A stretch of DNA of 64,000 bases from Mycobacterium saskatchewanense (GCF_010729105.1 NZ_AP022573.1:3720001-3784000), one strand, 5' to 3'; positions 33,634 to 45,775 are shown, numbered from the stretch's first letter. A program made the numbers and translations. The notes: generated by a model not told the origin, from the sequence alone.

Positions 33634-33696
33634 CGCCGAACGTCGAGTTGTGTTCGGAAAATCCGCAAAATCGCGTCAACAAGTCGACGCTCGAGC
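33634..33696. repeat. 63-bp hairpin repeat, copy 2 (degenerate)
   Basis: Starts with CGCCGAACGTCGAGTTGT, identical to copy 1 over 18 bases. It ends with CAACAAGTCGACGCTCGAGC, which matches copy 1's right arm with three or four changes. Arm-loop-arm lengths (20-23-20) and total length equal copy 1; the loop sequence differs. It lies 11 bases after a stop codon, between convergent genes. Confidence 0.75.
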
Positions 33697-33800
33697 GCCG
33701 GCGCCCCGGCCGGCGGTGGCCCCGGCCGTCGATGCGGGAGAGGGCCGGTCCCCCTTCCGGTCACCGAACCTCGATGCCGCGCTTCGTGATTCGCCCTCGC

Positions 33801-34757
33801 CTACGGCGTCTTGAGGAAGACGTCGTTGAGCGTGACGCTGCGCAGGTTGCGCGAGCGGATGATGTCGACCAGCTGGGGATAAACGTGAGTGACGGGCAAG
33901 TGGTTGAGGTGGCCGATGACGATCGATTGTGGGGTGAAGTACTGGTCGGCCATCTGGAGGATGTAGTCCTCGGTGATCAGCGTGGAATCCGAGAGCGAGC
34001 CAGACCACAGGACCGGGACGGTGTAGCCGAAGTCGGCAGCGACGGCGTCGACGCTGGCGTTGCGCTTGGCGTAGGGCGGCCGCCAGTAGGGCTTCGCGCC
34101 GATGCCGTAGGTCTTCTTGAGGAAGTCGTCGTTGCGCTTGAGCTGTTCGGCGATCTGCCCCTTCGGCAGCGTTGTCAGGTCCGGGTGCGACCAGGTGTGG
34201 TTCCCCAGTTGGATCTGCCCGCTGTCGACGAGCGGGCGCAGCGTCTCGAGGTTCTCGGTCCAGGAGTCGTAGACGCCGTTGACGAAGAACGTCAGCCGGA
34301 TCCCGGTGTCCTTGGCGAACTGCGTGTAGGCGCGCACGACCTCGCTGTTGACGCCGTCGTCGACGGTCAGTGCCAGCAGGTCGCCGTCACCGGGAATCTT
34401 CGTCAGCGCGCCGCCGCCGGGCAGCGGGATGCGCGCGCTGGGGGGCGGGGGCTGCAGGAGGGCCGCCGGGGCGGTCGGTCCAGAGGTCACCACGTCCGGC
34501 GGCGGCGTCTGGGCGAACGTCCGGGGTTGCGGGTCGACCACCAGCCGGGCGGCGCCCACCGCGGCGACGGTGGCCGCCGCCAGGCCCCCGAGGAAACGAC
34601 GCCGGTTGAGCTCCGTCGCGGCGCGGCCCCGATCGGACGCCCCCGCAGCGGAAGCTCTGGAGGCGCGGGTGCGGTTGCGCGCGGCGCTTTTGCGATGCGA
34701 CGTCGGCGTGCGCGACCCCGAGCCGGGGGGAAGCGGGTAGCCGAAGTCATTTGCCAC
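33801..34757 (-). CDS. Polysaccharide deacetylase (NodB domain), Tat-exported
   Basis: About 318 residues. A twin-arginine signal, ELNRRRFLGGLAAATVAAVG, begins about residue 50, so the mature enzyme acts outside the membrane. The NodB domain has TVDDGVNS (first Asp pair), HTWSH (metal His) and RPPYAKRN. It removes acetyl groups from peptidoglycan or other glycans. The long N-terminal stretch before the RR motif is unusual, so the true start may be further downstream. GTG 34757 is preferred to a TTG at 34787 because TACGGT, a -10-like box, lies 8 bases before it. No partner gene is evident. Confidence 0.82.
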   Translation of the reverse strand: MANDFGYPLPPGSGSRTPTSHRKSAARNRTRASRASAAGASDRGRAATELNRRRFLGGLAAATVAAVGAARLVVDPQPRTFAQTPPPDVVTSGPTAPAALLQPPPPSARIPLPGGGALTKIPGDGDLLALTVDDGVNSEVVRAYTQFAKDTGIRLTFFVNGVYDSWTENLETLRPLVDSGQIQLGNHTWSHPDLTTLPKGQIAEQLKRNDDFLKKTYGIGAKPYWRPPYAKRNASVDAVAADFGYTVPVLWSGSLSDSTLITEDYILQMADQYFTPQSIVIGHLNHLPVTHVYPQLVDIIRSRNLRSVTLNDVFLKTP

Positions 34758-34779
34758 AGCAGCGAACCGTACCACCGCC

Positions 34780-34796
34780 GCCGACAATATGTCGGC
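34780..34796. promoter_or_regulatory. Palindrome GCCGACA-ATA-TGTCGGC upstream of the deacetylase
   Basis: Perfect 7-base arms around ATA, 23 bases upstream of the chosen deacetylase start and between it and the esterase gene, which ends at 34897. It may be an operator or, as RNA, a weak stem. Confidence 0.45.
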
Positions 34797-34896
34797 TACG
34801 TTACGGGAGGGTCAGCTGTGAATTCGGCATCGAAATGGCTTCATTTTCCACTTCTTTTTCCAGGGCCGCTCGGGGTCCCTGGGGGGCGAATCGCGG

Positions 34897-36288
34897 TCAG
34901 TGCGGTTGCCCGTCGCTGCGCTGCGGCAACGGCACCGGCTCTGTACTGGGCGTGCCCAGCGTCGAGGCCAGCCACGGCAGTGACGAGGCGAAGGCCTGCG
35001 CGGCGAACGGCCAGTCGTGCCTGCCCGGCTGGGAGACCACCGCGCAATCGATTCCGTTCGCCGTTGCGGTCGCGCACAGCGCGTTTGCTGCAGCGTCCTG
35101 ACCCTCGGGGTTGGCGCCCGGATCGGTGTTCGGAGGCCCGGCGCTCGGGTTGGCCTCCTCGGCGACGTTGCGGGGCCCGGCCGACCCCGGGACGTCGAAC
35201 CACCCCGACAGCCCCGTGTAGCGCCCATGCCGGTTCATCACGGTGATGGGGTCGAAATCCGACCATGCGGCGGCGTTGCCGCCGAACAGTCGGGCGATGG
35301 ACTGATCCTTGGGGCCGACGTTGGGGCTGCGATCACCGGCAATGTCCACGAATGCCCGGAACAACTCGGGGTGCATGACCGCCAGGTCGACGGCGCAGGT
35401 GCCGCCCATCGACCATCCGGCGACGCCCCAGTTCTCGCGGTTGGCGCTCACGCCGAAGTTCGAGACCATGAACGGCACCACGTCTTTGGCCAGGTGGTCG
35501 GCGGCGTTACCGCGGCTGCCGTTGACGCATTCCGTGTCGTTGTCGAACGACCCGGTCGGGTCGACGAACACCAGCACCGGCGAGAAGCCGTGGTGGGCGG
35601 CGGCGAAGCCGTCGATTGCGGTGAAGGCGCCCCCCGGGCCCAGCCAGTCGGCCGGGGTGTTGAAGGCGGAGCTGATCATCATGACCGTCGGCAGCCGCGG
35701 CGGCGGATTGCTGTTGAACCATGCCGGCGGCAGATAGACCAGTTCCTGGCGGTGCGGGAAGTGGGACGCGGTGGAGTCGACGTCCACCGGGACCACCACG
35801 CCCTTGGCCGGCCGAGTGCCGGCCAGCTGCATCTCCGTCACCCGCAGCCGGTCGATCTGGTCGGGCAGGGGCACCGACGTCAGCTGATTCCACGCGGCGA
35901 GGGCGGTGGGGAAATAGCCGACCCAGGCGTTCAGCGCCAGGCCAGCGCACAGCGCACACAGCGGTACGGCGACGGCCGCGAACCCGCGTCGCCACCATCG
36001 CGTGCCGGGCCAACCCAGCAGCAGTACGGCGGCGGCGAGGCCGGTCATGGCGATCCAGAGCCACAACCCCGTCGGCGCCGGGTCCCCGGCCACGCCGAGC
36101 GACCCGAGGTACCAGTAGGAGAGGCCGGTCAGCGCCGCGGCGGTCACCAGCGCCCCCGGCAATACCCACCGGTGCCAGCGGCGCTTGCGCCACTCAACCG
36201 CCGCAATCACGACCAGCAGCGCCACCGCCTGCATCGTCGGCGGCAACCAGCCGTGCAGCAAGGACAACTGTCCGAAGAACTGTTGCAA
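34897..36288 (-). CDS. Membrane-anchored esterase D/antigen-85-like hydrolase
   Basis: 463 residues. The N-terminal four hydrophobic helices (about 15-30, 42-62, 72-95, 102-122) hold the enzyme at the membrane. The C-terminal alpha/beta hydrolase (about 160-440) has the nucleophile Ser293 in GWSMGGTCA, an Asp/His region PGRHDWPF near 425, and the esterase-type FVDPTGSFDN. The fold resembles the mycolyltransferase/esterase D group, suggesting an extracytoplasmic lipid or acyl substrate. The start is a TTG with GAAGG upstream; an ATG 7 bases earlier is out of frame. A mycolyltransferase role is possible but not shown. Confidence 0.83.
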   Translation of the reverse strand: MQQFFGQLSLLHGWLPPTMQAVALLVVIAAVEWRKRRWHRWVLPGALVTAAALTGLSYWYLGSLGVAGDPAPTGLWLWIAMTGLAAAVLLLGWPGTRWWRRGFAAVAVPLCALCAGLALNAWVGYFPTALAAWNQLTSVPLPDQIDRLRVTEMQLAGTRPAKGVVVPVDVDSTASHFPHRQELVYLPPAWFNSNPPPRLPTVMMISSAFNTPADWLGPGGAFTAIDGFAAAHHGFSPVLVFVDPTGSFDNDTECVNGSRGNAADHLAKDVVPFMVSNFGVSANRENWGVAGWSMGGTCAVDLAVMHPELFRAFVDIAGDRSPNVGPKDQSIARLFGGNAAAWSDFDPITVMNRHGRYTGLSGWFDVPGSAGPRNVAEEANPSAGPPNTDPGANPEGQDAAANALCATATANGIDCAVVSQPGRHDWPFAAQAFASSLPWLASTLGTPSTEPVPLPQRSDGQPH

Positions 36289-36400
36289 CGGTCATGACCT
36301 TCGATCGGCCCCGGGGACGGTGAGAACGGACCCACTATCCCATACCGGCCCCCACCATCAGGCCCGCCATTCGGGCGTGTAGCGCGATCCGGCCGGCCGG

Positions 36401-38632
36401 TCAGGAATCGCGGATGACGCTCGCGAAAGAGCGCAGGCGCAGGCTGTTGGCGACGACGAAAACGCTCGACAGAGCCATCGCGGCGCCGGCCAGCATCGGG
36501 TTGAGCAGGCCGAGTGCGGCCAACGGGATGGCGGCCACGTTGTAGCCGAACGCCCAGAAGAGATTCGCCTTGATGGTCCGCAGCGTCCGCCGGGCCAGCC
36601 GAATCGCGTCGGCCGCGGCGCGCAGGTCCCCGCCCATGACGATGAGGTCGGCCGCCTCGATCGCCACGTCCGTCCCGGTGCCCATGGCCAACCCGAGGTC
36701 GGCGGTGGCCAGGGCGGCGGCGTCGTTGACGCCGTCGCCGACCATGGCGACGACCTTGCCCTCGGCCTGCAGACGCTCGACGGCGGCGACCTTCCCCGCC
36801 GGCAGGGTGTCAGCGATGACGTGCGCGATCCCGACCTCGGCCGCGATCCGGCGGGCGACTACCCGGTTGTCGCCGGTGAGCAGCACCGGCGTCAGCCCCA
36901 GGAGCTTGAACTGCCGGACGGCCTCGGCGCTGGTGTGCTTGACGGTGTCCGCGAGCACCAGCAGCCCGTGCGGGTGGCCATCCCAGCCCACGGCCACGAC
37001 GGTTCTGCCCTCGCGCTCCTCGGCCGTGGCGGCGGCTGCCAACGATGTGTCGAGCGGCCGGGTGCGGTCGGCGACCAGGGCCGGGCGTCCGACCACCACG
37101 TCGTGACCGTCCACGACACCCCGAACGCCGCTGCCCGCCAGGTTGGCGAAGGCCGTGGGCGCCGGTAGGGCGCCGAGGCGCGCCTCAGCGGCCGCGGCGA
37201 TCGCCCGGGCGAGGGGATGTTCGGAGGCGTCTTCCAAAGAGCCGGCATACCGCAGCAGCGTCTCGGCATCCGTCTCGGGCCCGGGGACGACGCCTACGAG
37301 CGACATCCGGCCGGTGGTCACGGTGCCGGTCTTGTCGAGCACGATCGTGTCGACCTCCCGGGTCGACTCGAGGACTTCGGGACCTTTGAGTAAAACGCCC
37401 AGCTGCGCCGCGCGGCCGGTGCCGACCAGCAGAGCGGTCGGCGTCGCCAGTCCCAGCGCGCACGGGCAAGCGATAATGACGACCGCGACGGCCGCGGCGA
37501 GGGCCGCGGTGATCGGGAATCCCGCCAGCAGCCAGCCGGCGAGCGTGGCCAGCGCGACCGCCAGAACGACGGGAACGAAGACCCCGGCTACGCGGTCCGC
37601 CAGCCGCTGCACCTCGGCCTTGCCCGACTGGGCGGCCTCGATGAGCGCGGCCATCTGCGCCAGCTGGGTGTCGTCGCCGACCCGGGTGGCCCGCACGATC
37701 AGGTGCCCGCCGACGTTGACCGTGCCGCCGGCCACGCCGTCGCCGGCGCCGACCTCGACGGGGACAGATTCGCCGGTGAGCATGCAGGCGTCCACGGCTG
37801 ACGAGCCTGACGCGACGATCCCGTCGGTGGCGATCTTCTCGCCGGGGCGCACCACGAACTCGTCGCCCACCGCCAGCCGCTCCACCGGGATGCGGGTCTC
37901 GGTGCCGCCGCGCAGCACGGCGACGTCCTTGGCGCCGAGTTCGAGCAGCGCGCGCAGGGCGGCACCCGCCCGGCGCTTGGAGCGCTTCTCGAAGTACCGG
38001 CCGGCCAGGAGGAACAACGTGACACCGGCGGCCACCTCGAAGTAGATGTCGCCGGCGCCGTCCCCGCGCCGGACGGTCAGCTCGAAACCGTGGCGCATGC
38101 CCGGCTCGCCGGCCGGCCCCCAGAACAGGGCGTACAGCGACCAGAGGAAGGCCGACAACGTCCCGATCGAGACCAGAGTGTCCATGGTGGCGGTGCGGTG
38201 GGTGAGGTTGGTCCAGGCGGCGGCGTGGAAGGCGCGCCCGGCCCACAGGACGACCGGGGTGGCCAGGGCCAGCGAGACCCACTGCCAGTAGCGGAACTGC
38301 CACGCGGGGATCATCGCCAGGGCGATGACCGGGACGGCCAGGACCGCGGCGACGGTCAGGCGGGCGCGCAGCGCCCCCAGCCCGGGGTCCTCGCCACCCG
38401 GCGCGCGGCTCGGGACCAGGGTCGCGGTGTAACCCGCCTTCTCGACCTCGGCGATCAGCGTTTGTGGGTCGTAATCGGACGGCGCGGTCGCGGTGGCTTT
38501 CTCGGTGGCGTAATTGACGGTCGCGGCGACGCTGTCCAGCCCGTTCAGCTTCTTCTCGATCCTGGCCGCGCAGGAGGCGCAGGTCATGCCCGAGATCGTC
38601 AGCTCGATGCGGGCCACCGCGGCCGTCGTCAT
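36401..38632 (-). CDS. Copper-translocating P1B-type ATPase
   Basis: 743 residues. The N-terminal heavy-metal domain has GMTCASC (Cys18, Cys21). The core has TGES (287-290), the metal-channel CPC (389-391) in [12 protein letters not shown], the phosphorylated Asp in DKTGT (433-437) and the [10 protein letters not shown] hinge. The CPC motif and partner CopZ indicate Cu+ export, as for CtpV/CtpA/CtpB of M. tuberculosis. About eight membrane helices are visible. Its ATG overlaps the copZ stop (ATGA). The operon is preceded by a perfect copper-repressor operator, so it should be induced by copper. Which ctp gene is orthologous cannot be decided here. Confidence 0.92.
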   Translation of the reverse strand: MTTAAVARIELTISGMTCASCAARIEKKLNGLDSVAATVNYATEKATATAPSDYDPQTLIAEVEKAGYTATLVPSRAPGGEDPGLGALRARLTVAAVLAVPVIALAMIPAWQFRYWQWVSLALATPVVLWAGRAFHAAAWTNLTHRTATMDTLVSIGTLSAFLWSLYALFWGPAGEPGMRHGFELTVRRGDGAGDIYFEVAAGVTLFLLAGRYFEKRSKRRAGAALRALLELGAKDVAVLRGGTETRIPVERLAVGDEFVVRPGEKIATDGIVASGSSAVDACMLTGESVPVEVGAGDGVAGGTVNVGGHLIVRATRVGDDTQLAQMAALIEAAQSGKAEVQRLADRVAGVFVPVVLAVALATLAGWLLAGFPITAALAAAVAVVIIACPCALGLATPTALLVGTGRAAQLGVLLKGPEVLESTREVDTIVLDKTGTVTTGRMSLVGVVPGPETDAETLLRYAGSLEDASEHPLARAIAAAAEARLGALPAPTAFANLAGSGVRGVVDGHDVVVGRPALVADRTRPLDTSLAAAATAEEREGRTVVAVGWDGHPHGLLVLADTVKHTSAEAVRQFKLLGLTPVLLTGDNRVVARRIAAEVGIAHVIADTLPAGKVAAVERLQAEGKVVAMVGDGVNDAAALATADLGLAMGTGTDVAIEAADLIVMGGDLRAAADAIRLARRTLRTIKANLFWAFGYNVAAIPLAALGLLNPMLAGAAMALSSVFVVANSLRLRSFASVIRDS

Positions 38633-38841
38633 GCGACCCGGACCGCCTCGTAGCCGGCTTCGTCGACGGCGCTCAGCACCGCCGCGTCGTCGATCGCGGC
38701 CGAACCGGTGACCACCAGCCGGCCCGTTTGCGCGTCGACGTCGACGCCGTCCACCCCGGGGATCCGGGTCACTTCGCTGCGCACGGCGGCTTCGCAGTGC
38801 CCGCAGCTCATGCCGCTGACCCGGTACTCGGTCGTCACCAT
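38629..38841 (-). CDS. copZ: CopZ-like heavy-metal-binding chaperone
   Basis: 70 residues, one HMA domain. The metal motif GMSCGHC (Cys13, Cys16) and the beta-alpha-beta pattern ending DEAGYEAV are complete. It carries Cu+ to the ATPase encoded next, whose start overlaps its stop. ATG 38841 is chosen because GAAGGGAG lies 4 bases before it; a Met six codons upstream falls in the operator and lacks a site. Confidence 0.9.
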   Translation of the reverse strand: MVTTEYRVSGMSCGHCEAAVRSEVTRIPGVDGVDVDAQTGRLVVTGSAAIDDAAVLSAVDEAGYEAVRVA

Positions 38842-38857
38842 GCCACTCCCTTCGTGC

Positions 38858-38874
38858 ATACCCGGCGGGGGTAT
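38858..38874. promoter_or_regulatory. CsoR/RicR-type copper operator
   Basis: ATACCC-GGCGG-GGGTAT has perfect 6-base arms and a 5-base spacer and matches the TACCC-N5-GGGTA consensus known for CsoR-family copper repressors in mycobacteria. It lies 17 bases before copZ, between a -35-like TTGAGT (38881-38886, minus strand) and the ribosome site. No csoR-like gene is in the window, so the repressor acts from elsewhere. Confidence 0.8.
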
Positions 38875-38924
38875 CTGCAGACTCAACTGTAGCTCCTCCG
38901 GCCGTATTCCCGCCCCCCGCGTGG

Positions 38925-39746
38925 TCAGCAGTACGAGATGCCCATGTCGACCGACACCTGGGTTCCCGTCACGAACCTGGACTGGTCGCTCGCCAGCCAG
39001 GCGACGGCGTCGGCGATGTCCTCGGGCTGGGCGATGCCCTCGGGCAGCAGCGGCTTGTTGCGGCCACGGAGTTCGGGGTAGGTGTCGCCGGCCGACCGGA
39101 TCGCCTCGCGCATCTGCCCGCCGCCCATCGGGGTGGCGACCGCCCCCGGGTGCAGGCTGTTCACACGGATTTTGTGGCGCCCGAGCTCGGCGGCGAAGGC
39201 GCGCGCCATTCCGGTGATGGCGTGCTTGCTCGCGGTGTAGTGGACCATGAACGGCTCCATCCTGACGCCGGCGGCCGAGCCGATGAGGATGATCGAGCCG
39301 CCCCGGCCGGCCTCGATCACGTGCGGCGCGCAGGCCATCACGGTGTTCCAGGTCCCGGTCACGTTGGTGTCGATGGTGTCGCGGAAGGCCTCCGGGGTGA
39401 TCCGGTCCCACGCGGCGGGGCTGCAGATCCCGGCGTTGGCGACCACCACGTCGAGTCGACCGAGCTCGGCCACCGCGTCGTCGACCGCGGCGCGAAGCGC
39501 ATCGAGGTCGCGGATGTCGACTGCCGCGGTGACGATCCGGCCGCCGTTGCCGCTCACCAGCCGCGCCGTCTCGGCGAGGTCGTCGGGCGTCGCCGACTCG
39601 TAGGGGACCGTTGCAGGCAGGGGGCCGGCGATGTCGAGCGCGATGATGTCGGCGCCTTCGCTGCTGAGGCGTACCGCGTGCGCGCGGCCCTGTCCGCGCG
39701 CGGCACCGGTGATCAAAGCCACCCGTCCCGGAATCAACTGGCTCAT
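38925..39746 (-). CDS. Mycofactocin-coupled type SDR oxidoreductase
   Basis: 273 residues. The cofactor loop [20 protein letters not shown] and the next IIALDIAGP match the SDR subgroup whose NAD is tightly bound and re-oxidised by mycofactocin. A long insertion after the second strand ([20 protein letters not shown]) is also typical. Catalytic Ser is in LIGSAAG, with Tyr/Lys in YTASKHA. It probably oxidises an alcohol such as a sterol or terpenoid. The ATG at 39746 fits the subgroup start. It diverges from an SRPBCC gene; the shared upstream region is 93 bases. Confidence 0.87.
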   Translation of the reverse strand: MSQLIPGRVALITGAARGQGRAHAVRLSSEGADIIALDIAGPLPATVPYESATPDDLAETARLVSGNGGRIVTAAVDIRDLDALRAAVDDAVAELGRLDVVVANAGICSPAAWDRITPEAFRDTIDTNVTGTWNTVMACAPHVIEAGRGGSIILIGSAAGVRMEPFMVHYTASKHAITGMARAFAAELGRHKIRVNSLHPGAVATPMGGGQMREAIRSAGDTYPELRGRNKPLLPEGIAQPEDIADAVAWLASDQSRFVTGTQVSVDMGISYC

Positions 39747-39839
39747 CGTTTCGTGGGTCCTTCCTGGACGTCCTGCGGTGCGAGGACAGGGCGAAGCGTA
39801 GCGTCGCCCTGGCAGCGCCGGGCAACCGCAGGAGGCTCC

Positions 39840-40313
39840 ATGACCGTGACCGTCGTCGACGCCGGACCCCGACGGGTGAGCCGGTCGGTGGAAGTCGCCG
39901 CGCCGGCGGCCGAGTTGTACGCGTTGGTCGCCGACCCCCGGCGCCATCCCGAGCTCGACGGTTCTGGAACCGTGCGCGGCAACATCAAGGCCCCCGCCAA
40001 ACTTGTTGTGGGATCGAAGTTCTCGACGAAGATGAAGATGTTCGGGCTGCCCTACCGCATCACCAGCACCGTGACCGCTCTGGAACCCGACCGCGTGGTC
40101 GAGTGGCGCCATCCGGTGGGTCACCGCTGGCGGTGGGAGTTCGAGCCGCTCTCTCCGGCGCTGACGCGGGTGACCGAGACCTTCGACTACCGCGACGCCG
40201 GGGCGATCAAGAACACGCTGAGGTACTACGAGCGGATCGGTGCCAAGCGTGCGAACGCGGCCGGCATCGAGGCCACGCTGGCCCGGCTGCGCGGTCGCTA
40301 CACCGCGCGATAA
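39840..40313 (+). CDS. SRPBCC family protein
   Basis: 157 residues of START/Bet v1-like fold: [20 protein letters not shown], the central [16 protein letters not shown] and the C-terminal long helix region [19 protein letters not shown]. These proteins bind hydrophobic small molecules or act as cyclases/dehydratases; no catalytic residue can be assigned. The ATG has AGGAGG 5 bases upstream. A paralogue-like protein with the same WRWEL/WRWEF motif is encoded at 57894. Confidence 0.85.
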   Translation: MTVTVVDAGPRRVSRSVEVAAPAAELYALVADPRRHPELDGSGTVRGNIKAPAKLVVGSKFSTKMKMFGLPYRITSTVTALEPDRVVEWRHPVGHRWRWEFEPLSPALTRVTETFDYRDAGAIKNTLRYYERIGAKRANAAGIEATLARLRGRYTAR

Positions 40314-40363
40314 GTCGTTGTGGAGCAGTGACACCGGCACATTGAACGTGAGCGCGGCGGAAG

Positions 40364-40537
40364 CCGTGGCTCGATTTCACCACACCGGGGGTGATAAAAA
40401 CTCACGCCGCCGGCCTGCCGGCGCTGTCGGCGCTGCCCGGCCAGTTCCTGCTCAAGGATCTTGTCCTGATCGGGGTCGCCTTGTGGAGTCTGGGCGAGTC
40501 GCTCGCGGCCGGCCTGGCTTCGCGGACCGGGGGTTGA
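40364..40537 (+). pseudogene. Remnant of a DUF417 (YkgB-like) membrane protein
   Basis: The last 57 or so codons read PWLDFTTPGVIKTHAAG, then LPGQFLLKDLVLIGVALWSL and a stop at 40535. This is the C-terminal end of DUF417 proteins, which have the same FLLKDLVLLG helix. There is no start, ribosome site or upstream helices, so it is a decayed fragment. It occupies most of the 295-base gap between the SRPBCC gene and the first monooxygenase; the rest holds nothing recognisable. Confidence 0.6.
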
Positions 40538-40608
40538 GCAAAGCGGACTTTTTCGGAAGGGAGTGCTGCAGGCTATAGAGTCGGGGTCACCAGAGCGGAG
40601 TCGAGACC

Positions 40609-42413
<1,805 letters not shown>

Positions 42414-42417
<4 letters not shown>

Positions 42418-44078
42418 CCAGTCGGCAAGCCCGCCGGCTCTACGGCGTCGGCCGGGTGCGGGCAGCGACGCGGCGCCGGCAATCCCCCAAAGTGGCGATC
42501 ATCGGGGCGGGCTTCGGCGGTATCGCCGCGGCAGTGGCGCTGCGCCGCAGAGGAATCAACGACCTGGTGATCATCGAGAGCGCCGACGGCGTGGGCGGAA
42601 CCTGGCGGCGCAACACCTACCCCGGCGCCGCGTGCGACGTGCAGAGCCACTTGTACTCGTTCTCGTTCGCGCTGAACCGGGGCTGGAGCCGCACCTACGC
42701 TCGGCAGCCCGAGATCCTGGCCTATCTGGAATCGGTGGTCGACGACTTCGACCTGGGCCGCCACCTGACCTTGCAGACCTACGTGCGGCGCGCGCAATGG
42801 GACGAGCGCGGCCGGCAGTGGGAACTGCAGCTGCAGCAGGCGAACAGCGACACCGTCACCACGGTGCGCGCCGATGTCGTGGTCAGCGCCGTCGGGCTGT
42901 TCGGCGCCCCCAAGCTGCCTGACATCGAGGGCTTGTCCGGTTACCGCGGCCACCTGATGCACACGTCGGCGTGGGATCCGGGCGTGGACTTGGCCGGCAG
43001 GAACGTCGCGGTGATCGGTACCGGCGCCAGCGCGGTGCAGGTGGTGCCGGAACTCGCCCGAATCGCCTCGGGCCTAACAGTATTCCAGCGAACGCCGCCG
43101 TGGATGGTGCCCAAGGACGATCGTCCGTTCACTCCGCAGGAGCTGTCGAGGTTTCGCCGCAATCCCTGGGCGGCTCGTAAAGAACGGTGGCGAATCTGGA
43201 AGCAGTTCCACGACTTCGCCGGGAATGCCGTCGAAGACCCACAGGTGGCAAATCGCGCGCAGGTCGCCACCTCGTTTCTCGAGCGCGTCGTCGCCGACGA
43301 TCGGCTTCGCGCCGCCCTGACTCCCGACTATCCATTCCGTTGCAAGCGGGTGCTACTCGGCGACAACTACTACCTGGCGCTTCAGAAGGACCACGTCAAT
43401 CTGGTAACCGACCCGATCGCACGGGTGACCGAGACGTCGATCGCCACTGCCAGCGGCGAATTGGTGGACGCCGATGTCATCGTGTGCGCCACCGGATTCC
43501 AGACCAACCGCTATCTCGCGGGCATCGAGATGATCGGACGACGGGGCGAAAGCCTGCACGAGCGCTGGGGCGACGACCCGAGCGCGTATCTGGGCGTCGC
43601 CGTCAGCGGCTTCCCGAACTTTTTCATGCTCTACGGCCCCAACACCAACCAGGGTGGCAACTCGATCGTCTACATCCTCGAGGCGGGCGCGCGCCTGGTG
43701 GCCAGTGCGGTGAGCCGGGTGGCGCGTCGAGGGGGCTACGTCGAGGTGCGCCCCGCGGCCGAAAAGCGGTTCAACGAACGGCTTTCCGCGGACCTGGAAC
43801 GCACCATATGGACCAAGTGCGACAGCTACTTCCGATCGCCGAGCGGGCGCATCGTCACCCAGTGGCCTTACACCGAGCTGGAGTACGCCCGCCAAACCTG
43901 GCGGTTGCGGCCGCGGGACTGGCTGCACCGCACGGGTTCGTCGTCGGAGTGCGGGCCGCCACTGGCCGATGCCGAAATCGGTGACGCCGCGAATCAATTG
44001 GCCGCCGGCCAGATCGGCTTAGGCGCCGTTGATGTCGTCGAGCCCGTCGCGTTCGGTGACCATTTCGTCGAGGAGTAG
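42414..44078 (+). CDS. Baeyer-Villiger-type flavin monooxygenase 2
   Basis: 554 residues. GAGFGG at 31-36, YRGHLMHTSAWD (177-188) as the BVMO signature, and GTGASAVQ for NADPH. It belongs to the shorter EtaA/MymA-like group rather than the first protein's subgroup, so the pair arose by separate descent rather than recent duplication. The last 50 residues after RPRDWLHRTG are unlike family members and may be extra. GTG 42414 overlaps the upstream stop, so it is translated with the first enzyme. The two may oxidise successive or alternative ketones. Confidence 0.88.
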
Positions 44079-44211
44079 TCGGCCGGCCGCGCAGCGCGTG
44101 GCCAGTCGCGGCGGGGCCAGCTTTCCCTGCCGGGTGTGTCCATCGGCACTATGCGCAAGGGCGCCGCATTGGTAGTGGATCGCCGCGCGGCTGCTCATCG
44201 ACTCGGTGTCC

Positions 44212-45609
44212 CTACCGGCCCGGGTCACCGGCCACCTCGATCTCACCGGCCGCGGCCGCCGCGCGCAGTTGGTGGAAATCGTCGAGCGACTTGTCGGCGT
44301 AGGCATACGACCACTCGGCGACCGCGGCGTGCACGGTGTCGTTGGTGCCGACGTATCCCCGCAGGATCGACGCATTCGCACTCTGGGAGTGCGCCCTCGC
44401 CAGCAGCACGGCACACGCCGCGACGTATTCGCGAAACGTCTTGGGCGACATGCCCTCGGTGTCCACGGTGCCCTTCATGTCGTGGAACTGACGGACGTAG
44501 TAGTCGCGACCGTCCTTGCGCGTCGTGCCGAGGAACACATCCGACACCGCCTGCAGGATCCGCTGACCGTCGACGACGCGTACGCCTTGGCCCTTCGCCT
44601 CGACGGCGGCGTTCAACGAGTCCGGTTGGCGCCAGCCCCCGTATTCGACGAGCACCGACCCGGTCGCCTCTTTGATCTGCAGGATCAGCGGTGTGCCGTG
44701 GGGACCCACCAGGATGACGAGGTAACAGCGGGTGCCGACGCTGCCCACGCCGACCACCCGAAGCGCGACATCGGTGACGCGGAAATGCGACAACAGCAGG
44801 GCGACATCGGCGGGTACCGCGGCCAGGTACTCCTCGATCGACTCCAGCAGCGGCCCTTCCACGTCCTCGTCGACGTGCTGCAGAAGCGGGGGCGCTTCCC
44901 GCAGGCGCGGCGTCCCCTGCGGGCCGGCGTCGGTGATCTGTTTGAAGACCCGCGCCGACGTCCGGGTGCGGGCCCGGGATGTCGTTCGCTGGATCACTCC
45001 GAGCATGCCTTTGGATACCTTGCCCGTGTAGCGCTCCGGCTCCACGCGTAAGTAGTACCGGTCCAGAACGTCCGACTCGAGCATGGCCTGAAGACCGGTC
45101 TGGTAGCCGACCAACGCGTGTTCAACGGTGCGTCGGATAGCGCCGGCCGGATATCCGGCGTGGCGGCCACCGACGATGGCGCTGGTGATCAGGCGCTTGA
45201 CGTCCCATTCCGCGGGCGCAACGGCGGCCTCGTCGAAGTCGTTGAGGTCGAAGACGATTGAGCGATGGGGCGCGGCGTACATGCCGAAATTCGAGATGTG
45301 GGCGTCCCCGCAGCACATGACTTCGATCCCGCTCGACGGGCTCGCGGCCAGGTCGGCGGCCATGACCGCGGCCGACCCGCGGTAGAACGAGAACGGGTCG
45401 GCGAGCATCCGGGCGAAACGCAGCGGGACGAGTTCACGCAACCTGCCCTGGTTCTGGGCGGTGAGGATGTCGGTGGCCGTTCGCCCGGCGGAAGTGAGTT
45501 GGGCGAGTGCGCGCCGGGGCACGGCTTTTCGCAGCGCCCGACCGCGCGCCACATCCTCATCGGGCTCCTCGAGATCGATGAGGCGCTCACGCAACACCCG
45601 TTGCGGCAT
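44212..45609 (-). CDS. DUF2252 family protein
   Basis: 465 residues, the normal family length. The motifs FARMLADPFSFYRGSAAVMA, CCGDAHISNFGMYAAP and DLNDFDEA near residues 75-150 define DUF2252. The GDAHxxN and DFDE segments resemble the catalytic and metal loops of kinase-like phosphotransferases, so a small-molecule kinase is possible but unproven. The Met at 45609 gives the family start; the upstream extension is out of pattern. It converges on the monooxygenase pair, with 133 gene-free bases between. Confidence 0.83.
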   Translation of the reverse strand: MPQRVLRERLIDLEEPDEDVARGRALRKAVPRRALAQLTSAGRTATDILTAQNQGRLRELVPLRFARMLADPFSFYRGSAAVMAADLAASPSSGIEVMCCGDAHISNFGMYAAPHRSIVFDLNDFDEAAVAPAEWDVKRLITSAIVGGRHAGYPAGAIRRTVEHALVGYQTGLQAMLESDVLDRYYLRVEPERYTGKVSKGMLGVIQRTTSRARTRTSARVFKQITDAGPQGTPRLREAPPLLQHVDEDVEGPLLESIEEYLAAVPADVALLLSHFRVTDVALRVVGVGSVGTRCYLVILVGPHGTPLILQIKEATGSVLVEYGGWRQPDSLNAAVEAKGQGVRVVDGQRILQAVSDVFLGTTRKDGRDYYVRQFHDMKGTVDTEGMSPKTFREYVAACAVLLARAHSQSANASILRGYVGTNDTVHAAVAEWSYAYADKSLDDFHQLRAAAAAGEIEVAGDPGR

Positions 45610-45724
45610 CCGATCAGCATACGCAGTCGAGACGCCGCCGCGGGTCCATTCCGCTGGGGCCGGGCGCGGTCCGCACTTATCTTCAGGCTGATTCTCACGG
45701 CTGTCGGCAGGTGACCGGGTCGTT

Positions 45725-45742
45725 AACATTCTTAAAAATGTT
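45725..45742. promoter_or_regulatory. Inverted repeat AACATT-N6-AATGTT upstream of the sulfate genes
   Basis: Perfect 6-base arms around CTTAAA, about 34 bases before the sulfate-binding gene, in an AT-rich island (TTAACATTCTTAAAAATGTTCG). A regulator of sulfur genes could bind here, but no such gene is adjacent. Confidence 0.5.
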
Positions 45743-45775
45743 CGAATGCCGGACGACGGTCCGGCGGATCGGTGA

